Source of the DNA: Cognatundibacterium crateris
Lineage (GTDB): Bacteria; Pseudomonadota; Gammaproteobacteria; Burkholderiales; Burkholderiaceae_D
Reading direction: 5' to 3'
DNA length: 64,000 nt
Assembly: GCF_010078235.1 (NCBI RefSeq)
Contig: NZ_JAABOS010000001.1
Location: 663,176 to 727,175 of the forward strand
Part shown: in pieces, positions 8,596-17,753 of the stretch
How the letters are laid out: each line of letters opens with the position of its first letter
Position numbering within the stretch: the first letter of the stretch is position 1
Position numbers and translations under genes: made by a program
Notes under the pieces: generated by a model
What the model saw: the letters and a program-made list of their open reading frames with translations, nothing else
What the model was told of the DNA's origin: nothing
Databases searched by the model: none

Positions 8596-9987
8596 TCAGT
8601 ACGAATAATACAAAAATGCAGGAACCCCGGATGGGCCCAGATAATTGATGAGTAAAACGGTCAGTGTAATCAGCAGCACTTGCAGCGGCAGCGGTGTTTT
8701 TTCCAGCCAGCGCACCGCCTGCCCCTGCCAGCGTTCATACCCCAGTGCTCCCGCAAAGAATACGCCTAGCAATAAGAAACCGGCCATCACATTCATTTGC
8801 AGCGGGCCATCGGCACGTGTCAGTCCAGCCAGATAGTGCAGCGCCTCCTGCCAGTTCTCAGCACGGAAAAACACCCAGGCCAGACAGACAAAGTGAAAGC
8901 TGAACACGGCACCAAGCATACCCTGTACCCGCTTGCCGGTAATACGTTCAAAACCATTTTGCAGCACCATGCCCAATCCGTGCAAAGCACCCCAGATCAG
9001 GTATTTGAGGCTGGCGCCATGCCACAGACCGCTAATCAGCATAGCGTTGAAAATCGTCATCTGGGTCAACCACCAGCCACCACGGTTACCACCCATAGGG
9101 ATATACACATAATCACGTATCCAGGTCGACAGCGAGATATGCCAGCGCCGCCAGAACTCACGCAGACTGGTCGCCAGATAAGGTTGGTTAAAGTTGTCTG
9201 CCAGACGATAACCGAGCAGTAAAGCCAGCGCGATCACCAAATCGGAATAGCCGCTGAAGTCAAAATAAATCTGTATCGCAAATGCATACATACCGGCCAG
9301 CAGTTCCAGTCCCTGATAGGCATCCGGATTCGCAAACAGTGGCTTGACCCAGGCATCCGCCAGCCAGCTGGCCAGCCAGACTTTCTTGATCATTGCACTC
9401 AGTAGCAGACAAATCGCCAACGCCGGGCGCTGGATTTCGCGCTGTTCACGGACTTCGAGTTGACTTAATAAACCGGAGGGGCGGCAAATCGGCCCCGCAA
9501 ACAAGGTAGGGAAAAAGGCCAGATACAGGCTGCCATCCAGCCAGGATGCGGGCTCACGCTCGCCGCGTGCCAGGGCAACCAGATAGGCGATCGACTGAAA
9601 AGTGTAGAACGAAATCCCGACCGGCAAAATGATATCGAGCGCCGGGATCGCCCATTGCCAGTGAAAAAATTCCACGAGGCCTTGCATGCCTTCGCGGAAA
9701 AAGTCGAAATACTTAAACACCGCCAGATTCGCCACTGACAGCGTGATTGCGATCGCTGGCAAACTACGTCTGAGCGTGGGCCGCCATACAAGCATCTGAC
9801 TGGTCAGGCTGACAAAGGAAGAATAGACCGCAAGCACAGCGGCAAAACGCCAGTCTATCGAGGCATAGATGCCATAGCTGGCCGCCAGCAAAGTAAGCTT
9901 CTGTGCGACCGGCCATTTCACCAAAGACCAGTACAACACCAGAAACAGAAAAAAAACGAGCGCAAACTCAGGAGACAAATAACTCAT
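8596..9987 (-). CDS. MBOAT-family membrane O-acyltransferase (AlgI/DltB-like)
   Basis: Polytopic inner-membrane protein of 463 residues with about ten hydrophobic segments. It carries the family signature: the FYTFQSIAYL region, the re-entrant segment FREFWRRWHISLSTW seen here as LREFWRRWHISLSTWIRDY, GGNRGG, and the catalytic His in LWHGASLKYLIWG. AlgI-type MBOATs move acetyl from cytoplasmic acetyl-CoA across the membrane for O-acetylation of alginate, cellulose or peptidoglycan. It is the first gene of the three-gene operon with two SGNH proteins. Sequence alone does not name the acceptor. Confidence 0.93.
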   Translation of the reverse strand: MSYLSPEFALVFFLFLVLYWSLVKWPVAQKLTLLAASYGIYASIDWRFAAVLAVYSSFVSLTSQMLVWRPTLRRSLPAIAITLSVANLAVFKYFDFFREGMQGLVEFFHWQWAIPALDIILPVGISFYTFQSIAYLVALARGEREPASWLDGSLYLAFFPTLFAGPICRPSGLLSQLEVREQREIQRPALAICLLLSAMIKKVWLASWLADAWVKPLFANPDAYQGLELLAGMYAFAIQIYFDFSGYSDLVIALALLLGYRLADNFNQPYLATSLREFWRRWHISLSTWIRDYVYIPMGGNRGGWWLTQMTIFNAMLISGLWHGASLKYLIWGALHGLGMVLQNGFERITGKRVQGMLGAVFSFHFVCLAWVFFRAENWQEALHYLAGLTRADGPLQMNVMAGFLLLGVFFAGALGYERWQGQAVRWLEKTPLPLQVLLITLTVLLINYLGPSGVPAFLYYSY

Positions 9988-10130
9988 ACATGAACAACAA
10001 AATTGAGGATAGCGCTGACAACAAGCCGTAAGCAGTCAATGAATCATGCAGTTAAAGCCACGATGATCCCGATCAGCCGCAGCAAGCAGCATGGTCGGCA
10101 ATTGCCTGGCTCATAGCTGAATCTCATCAG

Positions 10131-10160
10131 GAAAATAACGCTGCTTGCCGAGGCAAGCAG
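10131..10160 (-). terminator. Probable terminator of the hydroxyacid dehydrogenase gene
   Basis: A perfect 9-bp stem (CTGCTTGCC / GGCAAGCAG) with a 2-base apex (so the real loop is a little wider) lies 49 bases past the stop of the gene at 10209-11192. On the minus strand it is followed by CGTTATTTTCC, a weak T-rich tail. The rest of 9988-10208 shows nothing more. Confidence 0.55.
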
Positions 10161-10208
10161 ATTAGCATTTCCAATTTACATTATTCTAACATTGACTGGC
10201 ATGTATGG

Positions 10209-11192
10209 TCAGTAAGCTTGTTGTCTGTCTACGCCTTTAGGCAACAAGCCCTGCTCGCGGTAACGCTTTACGTTGCCCGCAACGATATGCGCAGCGCTTT
10301 CTTTATCGGTCGGGGCTGAACAATGTGGCAGCACGGTCACGGCAGGATGTGTCCACTGCCAGCTGTCCGGTGGCAGCGGCTCAACCGCAAACACATCCAG
10401 CACCGCATGCTGTAAGTGCGCAGCATCCAGCGCTGCGCGCAAGTCCGGTTCGACCACGATGGGGCCACGCGCAAAGTTGATCAGACTGGCACCAGCGGGC
10501 AGCATAGCCAGGCGCTGCGCATTGATCAGGCCGGTGGTTGCTGCGGTGAGTGGCAGCAGGCATACCAGGATGTCGGTCTGCGCCAGCATCGCTGCCAGAC
10601 CGGCTTCGCCACTATAACAATCGACGCCATCTAAGTGCTTCTGCGTACGGCTCCAGCCCAGCACAGGAAAACCCGCCTGCTGCAAACTGCGCGCAGCAGC
10701 TTCACCCAGCGCGCCCAGTCCCAGCAAACCTATCCTGCGCTGCGCAGCACGGCGATAAGGCAGAGGCTGCCAGCATTGTTCTTTTTGCTGCTGCAAATAA
10801 CGCGGCATATCGCGATGCAAATACAGCACCCAGGCCAGCACCGCCTCTGCCATGGTGGCCGCCAGACGCGGATCGACCAGGCGCACAATATGGACCTGAC
10901 TGTGCTGCATTTCAGCTAACAGGCGCTCTACCCCGGCCCACACTGAATGCAGCCAGACCAGATTCGGACAGGCGGCTAACTCAGCCGGATCAGGATTAGC
11001 GACAATCGCGACTGTCACGGCAGCTTGATCAGCCGGACTCAAAGCCGAAAATGGCACAATGCGCTCATCGGGCATGGCTGCCTGCAAAGCCGCCACCCAG
11101 GCATCGGTCGCGGCATAGCCAGGAGCCGCCAAAAAAGGAAGCGGAGGACGCAAGTCAGCAAGGGCATTGGGGGATGTAGCAGAATTCGGCAT
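10209..11192 (-). CDS. D-isomer 2-hydroxyacid dehydrogenase (GhrA-type glyoxylate/hydroxypyruvate reductase)
   Basis: NAD(P)-dependent 2-hydroxyacid dehydrogenase of about 327 residues. The NAD-binding domain is inserted as usual, with GLLGLGALGEAAA (GxGxxG), followed by NFARGPIV (catalytic Arg) and VLPHCSAPTD (catalytic His). It resembles the GhrA subgroup that reduces glyoxylate and hydroxypyruvate; exact substrate is uncertain. The ATG at 11192 is chosen over an in-frame TTG two codons upstream. It is a single gene, divergent from the RNase HI-like gene. Confidence 0.88.
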   Translation of the reverse strand: MPNSATSPNALADLRPPLPFLAAPGYAATDAWVAALQAAMPDERIVPFSALSPADQAAVTVAIVANPDPAELAACPNLVWLHSVWAGVERLLAEMQHSQVHIVRLVDPRLAATMAEAVLAWVLYLHRDMPRYLQQQKEQCWQPLPYRRAAQRRIGLLGLGALGEAAARSLQQAGFPVLGWSRTQKHLDGVDCYSGEAGLAAMLAQTDILVCLLPLTAATTGLINAQRLAMLPAGASLINFARGPIVVEPDLRAALDAAHLQHAVLDVFAVEPLPPDSWQWTHPAVTVLPHCSAPTDKESAAHIVAGNVKRYREQGLLPKGVDRQQAY

Positions 11193-11277
11193 GATCAATC
11201 AATCGGGACGTCGGAAAAGCGCATAGCATAGAACTTTCCGCATAAAATTGCAGGTTTTTCAGCCTGCAATGATACCC

Positions 11278-11715
11278 ATGTCCAAACCACGCACACCTGA
11301 CTCCAGACCCGCCGACTGGATGGCCTGGTTCGATGGCTCTTGCAAGCCCAATCCGGGTGCCTGCCAGATCGCCTGTATTTTGCAGGGACCGGACGGACAG
11401 CGGATAGAGCACACGCAGACCGCTGGCCACGGTGACAGCAGTGATGCCGAATACCAGGCGCTGATCCATTGCCTGCAGCTCGCCCTGCGCCATGTCGCAC
11501 CCGGCCAGTCGCTGCGCATTCATGGTGACAGCCAGGTGGTAATCGACGATGTGCTGGCGCGTTATGGCAAAACGTCAGCCCTGCTAGCGCATTACCGCGA
11601 GCACTGCCTGCAATTGCTGAATCAGTTAGCGAATAGTCAGTCGGCCTGTCACTTGCAATGGATACCGCGTCATAAGAATGGTGAAGCCGACCAGTTAATG
11701 CGCGCCCAGTCCTGA
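11278..11715 (+). CDS. RNase HI-family protein
   Basis: Ribonuclease H fold, about 145 residues from the ATG at 11278. The first strand reads WFDGSCKPNPG with the catalytic Asp, then DAEYQALIH (Glu), HGDSQVVID (Asp) and NGEADQL (Asp), so all four metal-binding acidic residues are present. It is closer to the short RNase HI-like or plant-type proteins than to the classical E. coli rnhA product, so it may be a second paralogue. In-frame ATG (11269) and TTG (11248) codons lie upstream. A small inverted repeat (TTGCAGG/CCTGCAA, 11248-11269) sits just before the start and no good ribosome site is visible. Confidence 0.85.
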   Translation: MSKPRTPDSRPADWMAWFDGSCKPNPGACQIACILQGPDGQRIEHTQTAGHGDSSDAEYQALIHCLQLALRHVAPGQSLRIHGDSQVVIDDVLARYGKTSALLAHYREHCLQLLNQLANSQSACHLQWIPRHKNGEADQLMRAQS

Positions 11716-11834
11716 TTGATGACGCGCATCAGTGAGCCCAGCGAACGCTGAAAAATGTCGCAAGCTTTTGATTATTCAGCAAAAAACCGCAGCGACTCCG
11801 GCAAGCGCCAGCACTTTCCGGTACAATCGCGCCC

Positions 11835-14174
11835 ATGAATGCTCAGCCTAAAAATTTATTTTCTTTTCCGCGTTACCGCGCCGATGTCGGCGCTGGCCGT
11901 ACTGCTCCGTTTTTACCCATGTCCCGCGCCGAAATGGATGCATTGGGCTGGGATAGTTGCGATGTGATCCTGGTCACCGGCGACGCCTATATCGATCATC
12001 CGAGTTTCGGCATGGCCCTGATAGGCCGTCTGCTGGAACACCACGGCTTCCGGGTCGGCATCATCAGCCAGCCAGACTGGCATTCGGCCGAGTCCTTCCG
12101 TGTGCTGGGCAAGCCGAATCTGTATTTCGGTGTCACCGCCGGGAATATGGATTCCATGGTCAATAAGTACACCGCTGACCGTAAAATTCGTTCCGAAGAC
12201 GCTTACACACCGAACGGCGAAAAAGAAAAACGCCCTGACCGCGCGCTGACCGTGTATGCACAACGTGCACGCGAAGCCTATCCGGATGCGAATATCGTAG
12301 TGGGCAGTATTGAGGCCAGCCTGCGCCGTATTGCGCACTATGATTACTGGTCGGATAAAGTCAGACGTTCAGTGCTGCCTGATTCCAAGGCGGACATTCT
12401 GTTATTCGGCAATGCTGAACGTGCGCTGATCGACCTCAGCCACCGCCTGGCTGCAGGCGAACCGATCAAACAGATACGTGATTTGCGCGGCACCGCTTTC
12501 ATGGCGCCGCGTGGCTGGTTGCCAGATGAAGACTGGACCGAAATTCAGTCGGTAAAAATCGACAAGCCGGGCAAGATCGATGCGCATACCGATCCGTATG
12601 CGATGACGCCGGAAAAAGACGCTAAATGCAAAACTGAAGGCGGCGCGAAGGACAGCGGCACCACAGCAGCCAGCACAGCTGCCGTCGAGGTAAAGCCCGA
12701 CGTAGTTCAGCAACAGACGATCCGCATCATGAGCCGCGAAGAGCGCCAGCTGATGCTCAAAAACCGCCATCACAAGAGCGTGATTCGGCTGCCTTCTTTC
12801 GAAGAAGTCAAAGACGATCCTGTCATGTATGCGCATGCTTCACGCGTTTTCCATCTGGAAGCCAATCCCGGCAATGCCAAAGCCCTGGTGCAGGCGCATG
12901 ACGGGCGCGATGTCTGGCTGAATCCGCCTCCGCTGCCGCTGGCCATGGATGAAATGGACGGCGTGTATGACCGTGCCTATGCACGTGCGCCCCACCCTTC
13001 CTATGGCAATGCACGCATACCAGCCTGGGAAATGATACGTTTCTCGGTCAACATCATGCGCGGCTGCTTTGGCGGCTGCACCTTCTGCTCTATCACCGAG
13101 CATGAGGGTCGCATCATCCAGAGCCGCTCCGAGCCATCCATCCTGCGCGAAATCGAAGAAATCCGCGACAAGGTCAAAGGCTTTACCGGCACCATTTCCG
13201 ATCTGGGCGGCCCGACCGCGAATATGTACCGGCTTGCCTGTAAGGATAAAAAGATCGAGGAATCCTGCCGCCGTCTGTCCTGCGTTTATCCCGGCATTTG
13301 CTCAAATCTGGGCACCGATCACAGCAAACTGATTTCGATTTACCGCAAGGCGCGCGCGCTACCCGGCATCAAGAAAATCCTGATCAGCTCCGGCCTGCGC
13401 TACGACCTGGCGGTACGCTCACCCGAATATGTGAAAGAATTAGTCACCCATCACGTCGGTGGCTTGCTGAAAATCGCGCCGGAACACACCGAACAAAATA
13501 CCTTGTCGAAGATGATGAAGCCCGGCATCGGGACTTACGACGAATTCAAGGAAATGTTCGACCGCTATTCGCGCGAGGCTGGCAAAGAACAGTATCTGAT
13601 CCCCTACTTCATCGCCGCCCATCCGGGAACCACCGATGAAGACATGGTCAATCTGGCGCTGTGGCTGAAAGAAAAAGACTTTAAGCTGGATCAGGTGCAA
13701 ACCTTTATGCCGACCCCAATGGCATTGGCAACCACCATGTACCACACGCGTAAGAATCCGCTTAAAAAAGTCAGTGGCGATTCTGAAGCAGTGGAAACCG
13801 CACGCTCCGGCAAGGTCAGGAAATTCCATAAGGCTTTATTGCGCTATCACGCACCGGAAAACTGGGAAGTCCTGCACGAAGGCTTGTTACGCATGGGACG
13901 GCGCGATCTGATCGGCAGTGGCCCACGTCATCTGATTCCGGCGCGTCAGCCATCGGTGGCGCTGACCGTGGAAAACAGCGGCGTGTTGAATGGCCGTCGC
14001 GTGGCCGCACCCAAGATCAACACCTTTGGCAAAAAACCAGCTGGCCGCACTGCAGCCGCCAGTGCCAAGCCAGCGGCGTCCGCTTCGCGCAATGGGCTTA
14101 GCTATAACAGTGCCAAACCGAAAGCCAAGCCAGCCCAGCCGGCTGGCAGCAATAAATCTGGACGGCGCGGATAA
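11835..14174 (+). CDS. YgiQ-family radical SAM protein
   Basis: Large radical SAM protein of 779 residues (UPF0313/YgiQ family). The N-terminal domain (about 1-370) contains the family blocks [17 protein letters not shown] and [14 protein letters not shown]. The radical SAM cluster motif is [10 protein letters not shown], Cys411, Cys415 and Cys418, a CX3CX2C binding one [4Fe-4S]. A C-terminal Lys/Ala/Pro-rich tail (about 720-779) looks disordered. Its reaction is not known to me. It appears monocistronic and ends at a strong terminator. Confidence 0.93.
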   Translation: MNAQPKNLFSFPRYRADVGAGRTAPFLPMSRAEMDALGWDSCDVILVTGDAYIDHPSFGMALIGRLLEHHGFRVGIISQPDWHSAESFRVLGKPNLYFGVTAGNMDSMVNKYTADRKIRSEDAYTPNGEKEKRPDRALTVYAQRAREAYPDANIVVGSIEASLRRIAHYDYWSDKVRRSVLPDSKADILLFGNAERALIDLSHRLAAGEPIKQIRDLRGTAFMAPRGWLPDEDWTEIQSVKIDKPGKIDAHTDPYAMTPEKDAKCKTEGGAKDSGTTAASTAAVEVKPDVVQQQTIRIMSREERQLMLKNRHHKSVIRLPSFEEVKDDPVMYAHASRVFHLEANPGNAKALVQAHDGRDVWLNPPPLPLAMDEMDGVYDRAYARAPHPSYGNARIPAWEMIRFSVNIMRGCFGGCTFCSITEHEGRIIQSRSEPSILREIEEIRDKVKGFTGTISDLGGPTANMYRLACKDKKIEESCRRLSCVYPGICSNLGTDHSKLISIYRKARALPGIKKILISSGLRYDLAVRSPEYVKELVTHHVGGLLKIAPEHTEQNTLSKMMKPGIGTYDEFKEMFDRYSREAGKEQYLIPYFIAAHPGTTDEDMVNLALWLKEKDFKLDQVQTFMPTPMALATTMYHTRKNPLKKVSGDSEAVETARSGKVRKFHKALLRYHAPENWEVLHEGLLRMGRRDLIGSGPRHLIPARQPSVALTVENSGVLNGRRVAAPKINTFGKKPAGRTAAASAKPAASASRNGLSYNSAKPKAKPAQPAGSNKSGRRG

Positions 14175-14202
14175 ACGGCGAAGTTTCAAGCAGCCTCACC
14201 TG

Positions 14203-14238
14203 AAAGCCACATGCCTGACCCGCATGTGGCTTTTTTTT
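14203..14238 (+). terminator. Rho-independent terminator after the ygiQ-like gene
   Basis: An 11-bp stem (AAGCCACATGC / GCATGTGGCTT) with a 7-base loop is followed by eight T residues, 30 bases after the stop codon. Confidence 0.92.
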
Positions 14239-14326
14239 CGACTGAAGGCAAAGTCATCATCTTGCTGATGTACAATAAAATTGTCGGTACATCCCCTTTT
14301 CAACAACCTGGCAGTGCGGAGGAAGT

Positions 14327-14617
14327 ATGAAACACATGAAAACCGTCTTAATCCTCGAACATACCGAAGAGGTATTCGATAAGCTGACCTGCGATGTATG
14401 TGGCACAGAGTCGCGCTGGGATGAAAACTGGAGTAACAATGAGCACGAAAAAGTGATCACCACGATTTCACTCGAAGAAGAAGACTCCCGTGCCAGCGGT
14501 GGCAATTCCAAACTGATACAGTACCACATCTGCCCCTCCTGCTTTAAAACTCAGCTCGCACAATGGCTGGAAAGTCATCGCAAAGCAGAACCCACCGTCA
14601 CCACTTCGGTTTGGTAA
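14327..14617 (+). CDS. Small uncharacterised protein with two CxxC motifs
   Basis: I do not recognise a family. The 96-residue product has CDVC near residues 23-26 and CPSC near residues 68-71, spaced as in a zinc-binding treble-clef or ribbon, and is otherwise acidic in the middle (SLEEEDSRA). There is no signal peptide or membrane segment. The gene is well supported: an ideal GGAGG lies 5-7 bases before the ATG, and it sits between the ygiQ terminator and the prfB promoter, so it is probably transcribed alone. A regulatory or metal-storage role is possible but unsupported. Confidence 0.8.
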   Translation: MKHMKTVLILEHTEEVFDKLTCDVCGTESRWDENWSNNEHEKVITTISLEEEDSRASGGNSKLIQYHICPSCFKTQLAQWLESHRKAEPTVTTSVW

Positions 14618-14712
14618 GCGACTTTGATACTGTAAAGTCACTTCAAATACCGTTTTCACGCTTTTTTATACCAGTCCGGACGCGCCGATAAAACATCGCT
14701 GCGCGATCCGGT

Positions 14713-14718
14713 TATAAT
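14713..14718 (+). promoter_or_regulatory. Probable -10 box of the prfB(-lysS) promoter
   Basis: Consensus TATAAT 32 bases upstream of the prfB ATG at 14751. No convincing -35 is visible at the expected distance, so the call rests on the -10 alone. Confidence 0.5.
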
Positions 14719-14750
14719 GCAAGGTTTTATTGCATTAGAAAAGCGACATT

Positions 14751-15855
14751 ATGGAAGCCGAACGCCTCAATAGCCTATCCTCCCTGCTTGCCGACCTGAC
14801 GGTCCGTGAAGCCGAACTTCGGAGGTATCTTTGACTTCGATATCAAGTCAGAGAAACTGGAACAAGTTAACGCCGAATTAGAAGATCCTAACGTCTGGAA
14901 TGATCCAAAACGTGCTCAGGATCTGGGCAAAGAAAAGAAATCCCTGGAAGCTGTGGTCAATACCCTGACCGAGGCAGAAAGTGGCCTGCGCGATGCAAAC
15001 GATTTGTTTGCCATGGCCAGGGAAGAAAACGACGACGACACTTTAGAATCCATCGAAGCCGATACGCAGCATTTGCGCGAACTGATCGAAGGCATGGAAT
15101 TCCGTCGTATGTTCAACAATCCTATGGACCCGAACAACTGCTTTATCGATATCCAGGCCGGTGCTGGTGGTACCGAGGCGCAGGACTGGGCCTCCATGCT
15201 GCTGCGTCAGTATCTGCGTTATTGTGAGCGTAAAGGCTTCAAAGTCGAGATTCTGGAGCAATCCGATGGCGACGTGGCCGGTATCAAAACCGCGACACTG
15301 AAAGTGGAAGGCGAATATGCCTACGGCTTCCTGCGCACCGAAACCGGTGTGCACCGTCTGGTGCGTAAATCACCATTCGATTCCAACAATGGCCGCCATA
15401 CTTCTTTCTCCAGTCTGTTTGTTTATCCTGAAGTCGATGAATCGTTTGAGATCGACATCAATCCGGCTGATGTGCGTACCGATACTTACCGCGCTTCCGG
15501 TGCCGGTGGTCAGCATATTAATAAAACTGACTCCGCGGTACGTCTGACCCACGGCCCTTCCGGCATTGTGGTGCAATGTCAGAATGACCGCAGCCAGCAT
15601 CGTAACCGTGCAGAAGCCTGGGAAATGCTGAAAGCCAAACTGTTTGAATTAGAGTTACGCAAACGCATGAGCGAAAAGCAAAATCTGGAAGACTCCAAGA
15701 CCGACGTCGGCTGGGGCCATCAGATCCGCTCTTATGTACTGGATCAGTCCCGCATCAAGGATTTGCGCACTGGCTTTGAAACAGGCAATACCAAAGCCGT
15801 ACTGGATGGTGATATCGACGAATTTATCGCCGCCTCCTTAAAGCAAGGCGTCTGA
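14751..15855 (+). CDS. prfB: Peptide chain release factor 2 (programmed +1 frameshift)
   Basis: RF2 recognises UGA and UAA and triggers peptide release. The gene starts at ATG 14751, reads 27 codons to an in-frame TGA at 14832-14834, and continues in the +1 frame from GAC at 14833 for the remaining ~340 residues. The continuation contains the tripeptide anticodon region SPF (VRKSPFDSN) and the universally conserved GGQ ([11 protein letters not shown]). A strict single-frame reading would give an apparent start at 14806 and miss the true N-terminus. Upstream of lysS in the same orientation, the arrangement known from many proteobacteria. Confidence 0.97.
14821..14835 (+). promoter_or_regulatory. 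prfB autoregulatory frameshift site
   Basis: The sequence GGAGG-TAT-CTT-TGA-C has the three classical elements: an internal Shine-Dalgarno-like GGAGG at 14821-14825, the slippery CTT codon and the stop TGA followed by C. When RF2 is scarce the ribosome slips from CTT to TTT and continues, so RF2 controls its own synthesis. Confidence 0.96.
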
Positions 15856-16020
15856 TCGCTGCCATGCAGCCTGCTTTCCATGTGAACGCGGGCTGCAAAT
15901 CCGCAATATCTGTAACACCCGTAATTCCCGTAATTTCGCTGCTGTCGCACAGACAGCAGCCCATCCATCAGTCAGCCACTATTTAGCCGGGCCTGTGCCC
16001 GTTACACTGAGAGAAATCTT

Positions 16021-17559
16021 ATGTCAGACATTCAAAATCAAACAGCCGCAAGCGAATTGCCGGTCGATGAAAACTCTATCATCGCTGAGCGCCGCGCTAA
16101 GCTGGATGCGATCCGCGCCAAAGGCGTCGCCTTCCCGAATGACTTCCGCCCTCAGCATAAGGCGGCGGATCTGCAGGCGCAATACGGCGAAGTCGGTCGC
16201 GAAGAACTGGAAGCCATGAATGTGGAAGTCAGCGTGGCTGGCCGCATGATGCTCAAACGTGAAGCAGGCAAAAAAGCGGCATTCGCCACCTTGCAAGACG
16301 CGTCCGGCATCAAAGCAGATGGCCGCATCCAGTTATATGTGACACTGGATAAAACCGGTGAAGAAGCGATGGAAGCCTTCCGTCATTATGATCTGGGCGA
16401 TATCCTGGGCATAGAGGGCGTACTGTTTAAAACCAAGACTGACGAACTGACCGTCAAAGTCACTACCCTGCGCCTGCTGACCAAATCGCTGCGTCCGCTG
16501 CCGGATAAATTCCACGGCCTGGCCAATCAGGAAACCAAATACCGTCAACGCTATGTCGATCTGATCATGAGCGAAGACACCCGTCGCACCTTTAAGGCGC
16601 GGACTGCAGCGATGACATCGATCCGCAATTTCATGGCCAGCCATGAATTCATGGAAGTCGAAACACCGATGCTGCATGTAATTCCAGGCGGAGCGGCAGC
16701 TAAACCGTTCATCACGCATCACAATGCGCTGGACATGGAAATGTACCTGCGTATCGCGCCGGAACTGTATCTGAAGCGTCTGGTGGTCGGTGGCTTTAAC
16801 CGTGTGTTTGAAGTCAACCGTAACTTCCGCAATGAAGGTGTATCACCGCGCCATAATCCTGAATTCACGATGATGGAATTCTATGCAGCCTATGTAGATT
16901 ACAAATGGCTCATGGACTTCACTGAACAAGTCATCCGCAAAGCAGCAGAAGATGCGCATGGCACAGCAGTGCTGACTTATCAGGGTCGCGAGCTGGACCT
17001 GTCCAAACCGTTTGAGCGCCTGACTATCGTCGGTGCAATCAACAAATATGCACCGCACTATACGCATGAACAATTGCATGATGCAGATTTCATCCGCACT
17101 GAGTTGCTGAAGTTTGGTGTCAAGCCTTTCGCCACTTCCGGCCTCGGCGCGCTGCAACTGGCGCTGTTCGAAGAAACAGCAGAAGCACAGCTGTGGAACC
17201 CGACTTACATCATCGATTATCCAGTTGAAGTCTCGCCACTGGCACGTGCTTCCGACAGCGTGGCTGGCATTACCGAGCGCTTTGAGTTGTTCATGACTGG
17301 TCGCGAAATCGCCAACGGCTTCTCAGAGTTGAACGATGCAGAAGACCAGGCTGCGCGCTTCATGGCACAGGTCGCCGCTAAAGATGCAGGCGACGAAGAA
17401 GCGATGTACTTCGATGCTGACTATATCCGCGCATTGGAATATGGCCTGCCTCCAACCGGCGGCTGTGGTATCGGTATCGACCGTCTGATGATGTTGATCA
17501 CCGATTCACCGAACATCCGAGACGTGATTCTGTTCCCGCATCTGCGTCGCGAAGACTAA
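16021..17559 (+). CDS. lysS: Lysyl-tRNA synthetase, class II
   Basis: Charges tRNA-Lys. Full length at 512 residues. An OB-fold anticodon-binding domain (about 55-170) precedes the class II catalytic domain: motif 2 [11 protein letters not shown], and motif 3 [12 protein letters not shown] near the C-terminus. The LysRS-specific [11 protein letters not shown] stretch is present. The ATG at 16021 follows a GAGAG-type ribosome site. A 165-base gap after prfB has no clear terminator, so co-transcription is likely. Confidence 0.97.
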   Translation: MSDIQNQTAASELPVDENSIIAERRAKLDAIRAKGVAFPNDFRPQHKAADLQAQYGEVGREELEAMNVEVSVAGRMMLKREAGKKAAFATLQDASGIKADGRIQLYVTLDKTGEEAMEAFRHYDLGDILGIEGVLFKTKTDELTVKVTTLRLLTKSLRPLPDKFHGLANQETKYRQRYVDLIMSEDTRRTFKARTAAMTSIRNFMASHEFMEVETPMLHVIPGGAAAKPFITHHNALDMEMYLRIAPELYLKRLVVGGFNRVFEVNRNFRNEGVSPRHNPEFTMMEFYAAYVDYKWLMDFTEQVIRKAAEDAHGTAVLTYQGRELDLSKPFERLTIVGAINKYAPHYTHEQLHDADFIRTELLKFGVKPFATSGLGALQLALFEETAEAQLWNPTYIIDYPVEVSPLARASDSVAGITERFELFMTGREIANGFSELNDAEDQAARFMAQVAAKDAGDEEAMYFDADYIRALEYGLPPTGGCGIGIDRLMMLITDSPNIRDVILFPHLRRED

Positions 17560-17711
17560 ATGAGCGGCAGATAACAGACAGCAAATCGGCCTGGTTTTGT
17601 GTATCATTCAACACGAATTGAAGTGCATAAATTCCATGCTGATTTGCCAGTCTGAATACTCGCACCTAGCTTATAGCAACCAGCTTGCTGATCACGCTAA
17701 GGTGTCACCCT

Positions 17712-17740
17712 GGGACTGTGTAAGCAGTCCCTTTTTCTTT
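17712..17740 (+). terminator. Rho-independent terminator (or attenuator) just before the ABC exporter gene
   Basis: A 7-bp stem GGGACTG / CAGTCCC with a 6-base loop is followed by TTTTTCTTT. It ends only 13 bases before the next ATG. It may simply end lysS transcription, but its closeness leaves little room for a promoter or ribosome site of the following gene. Confidence 0.85.
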
Positions 17741-17753
17741 TCCACCTGCCCTT

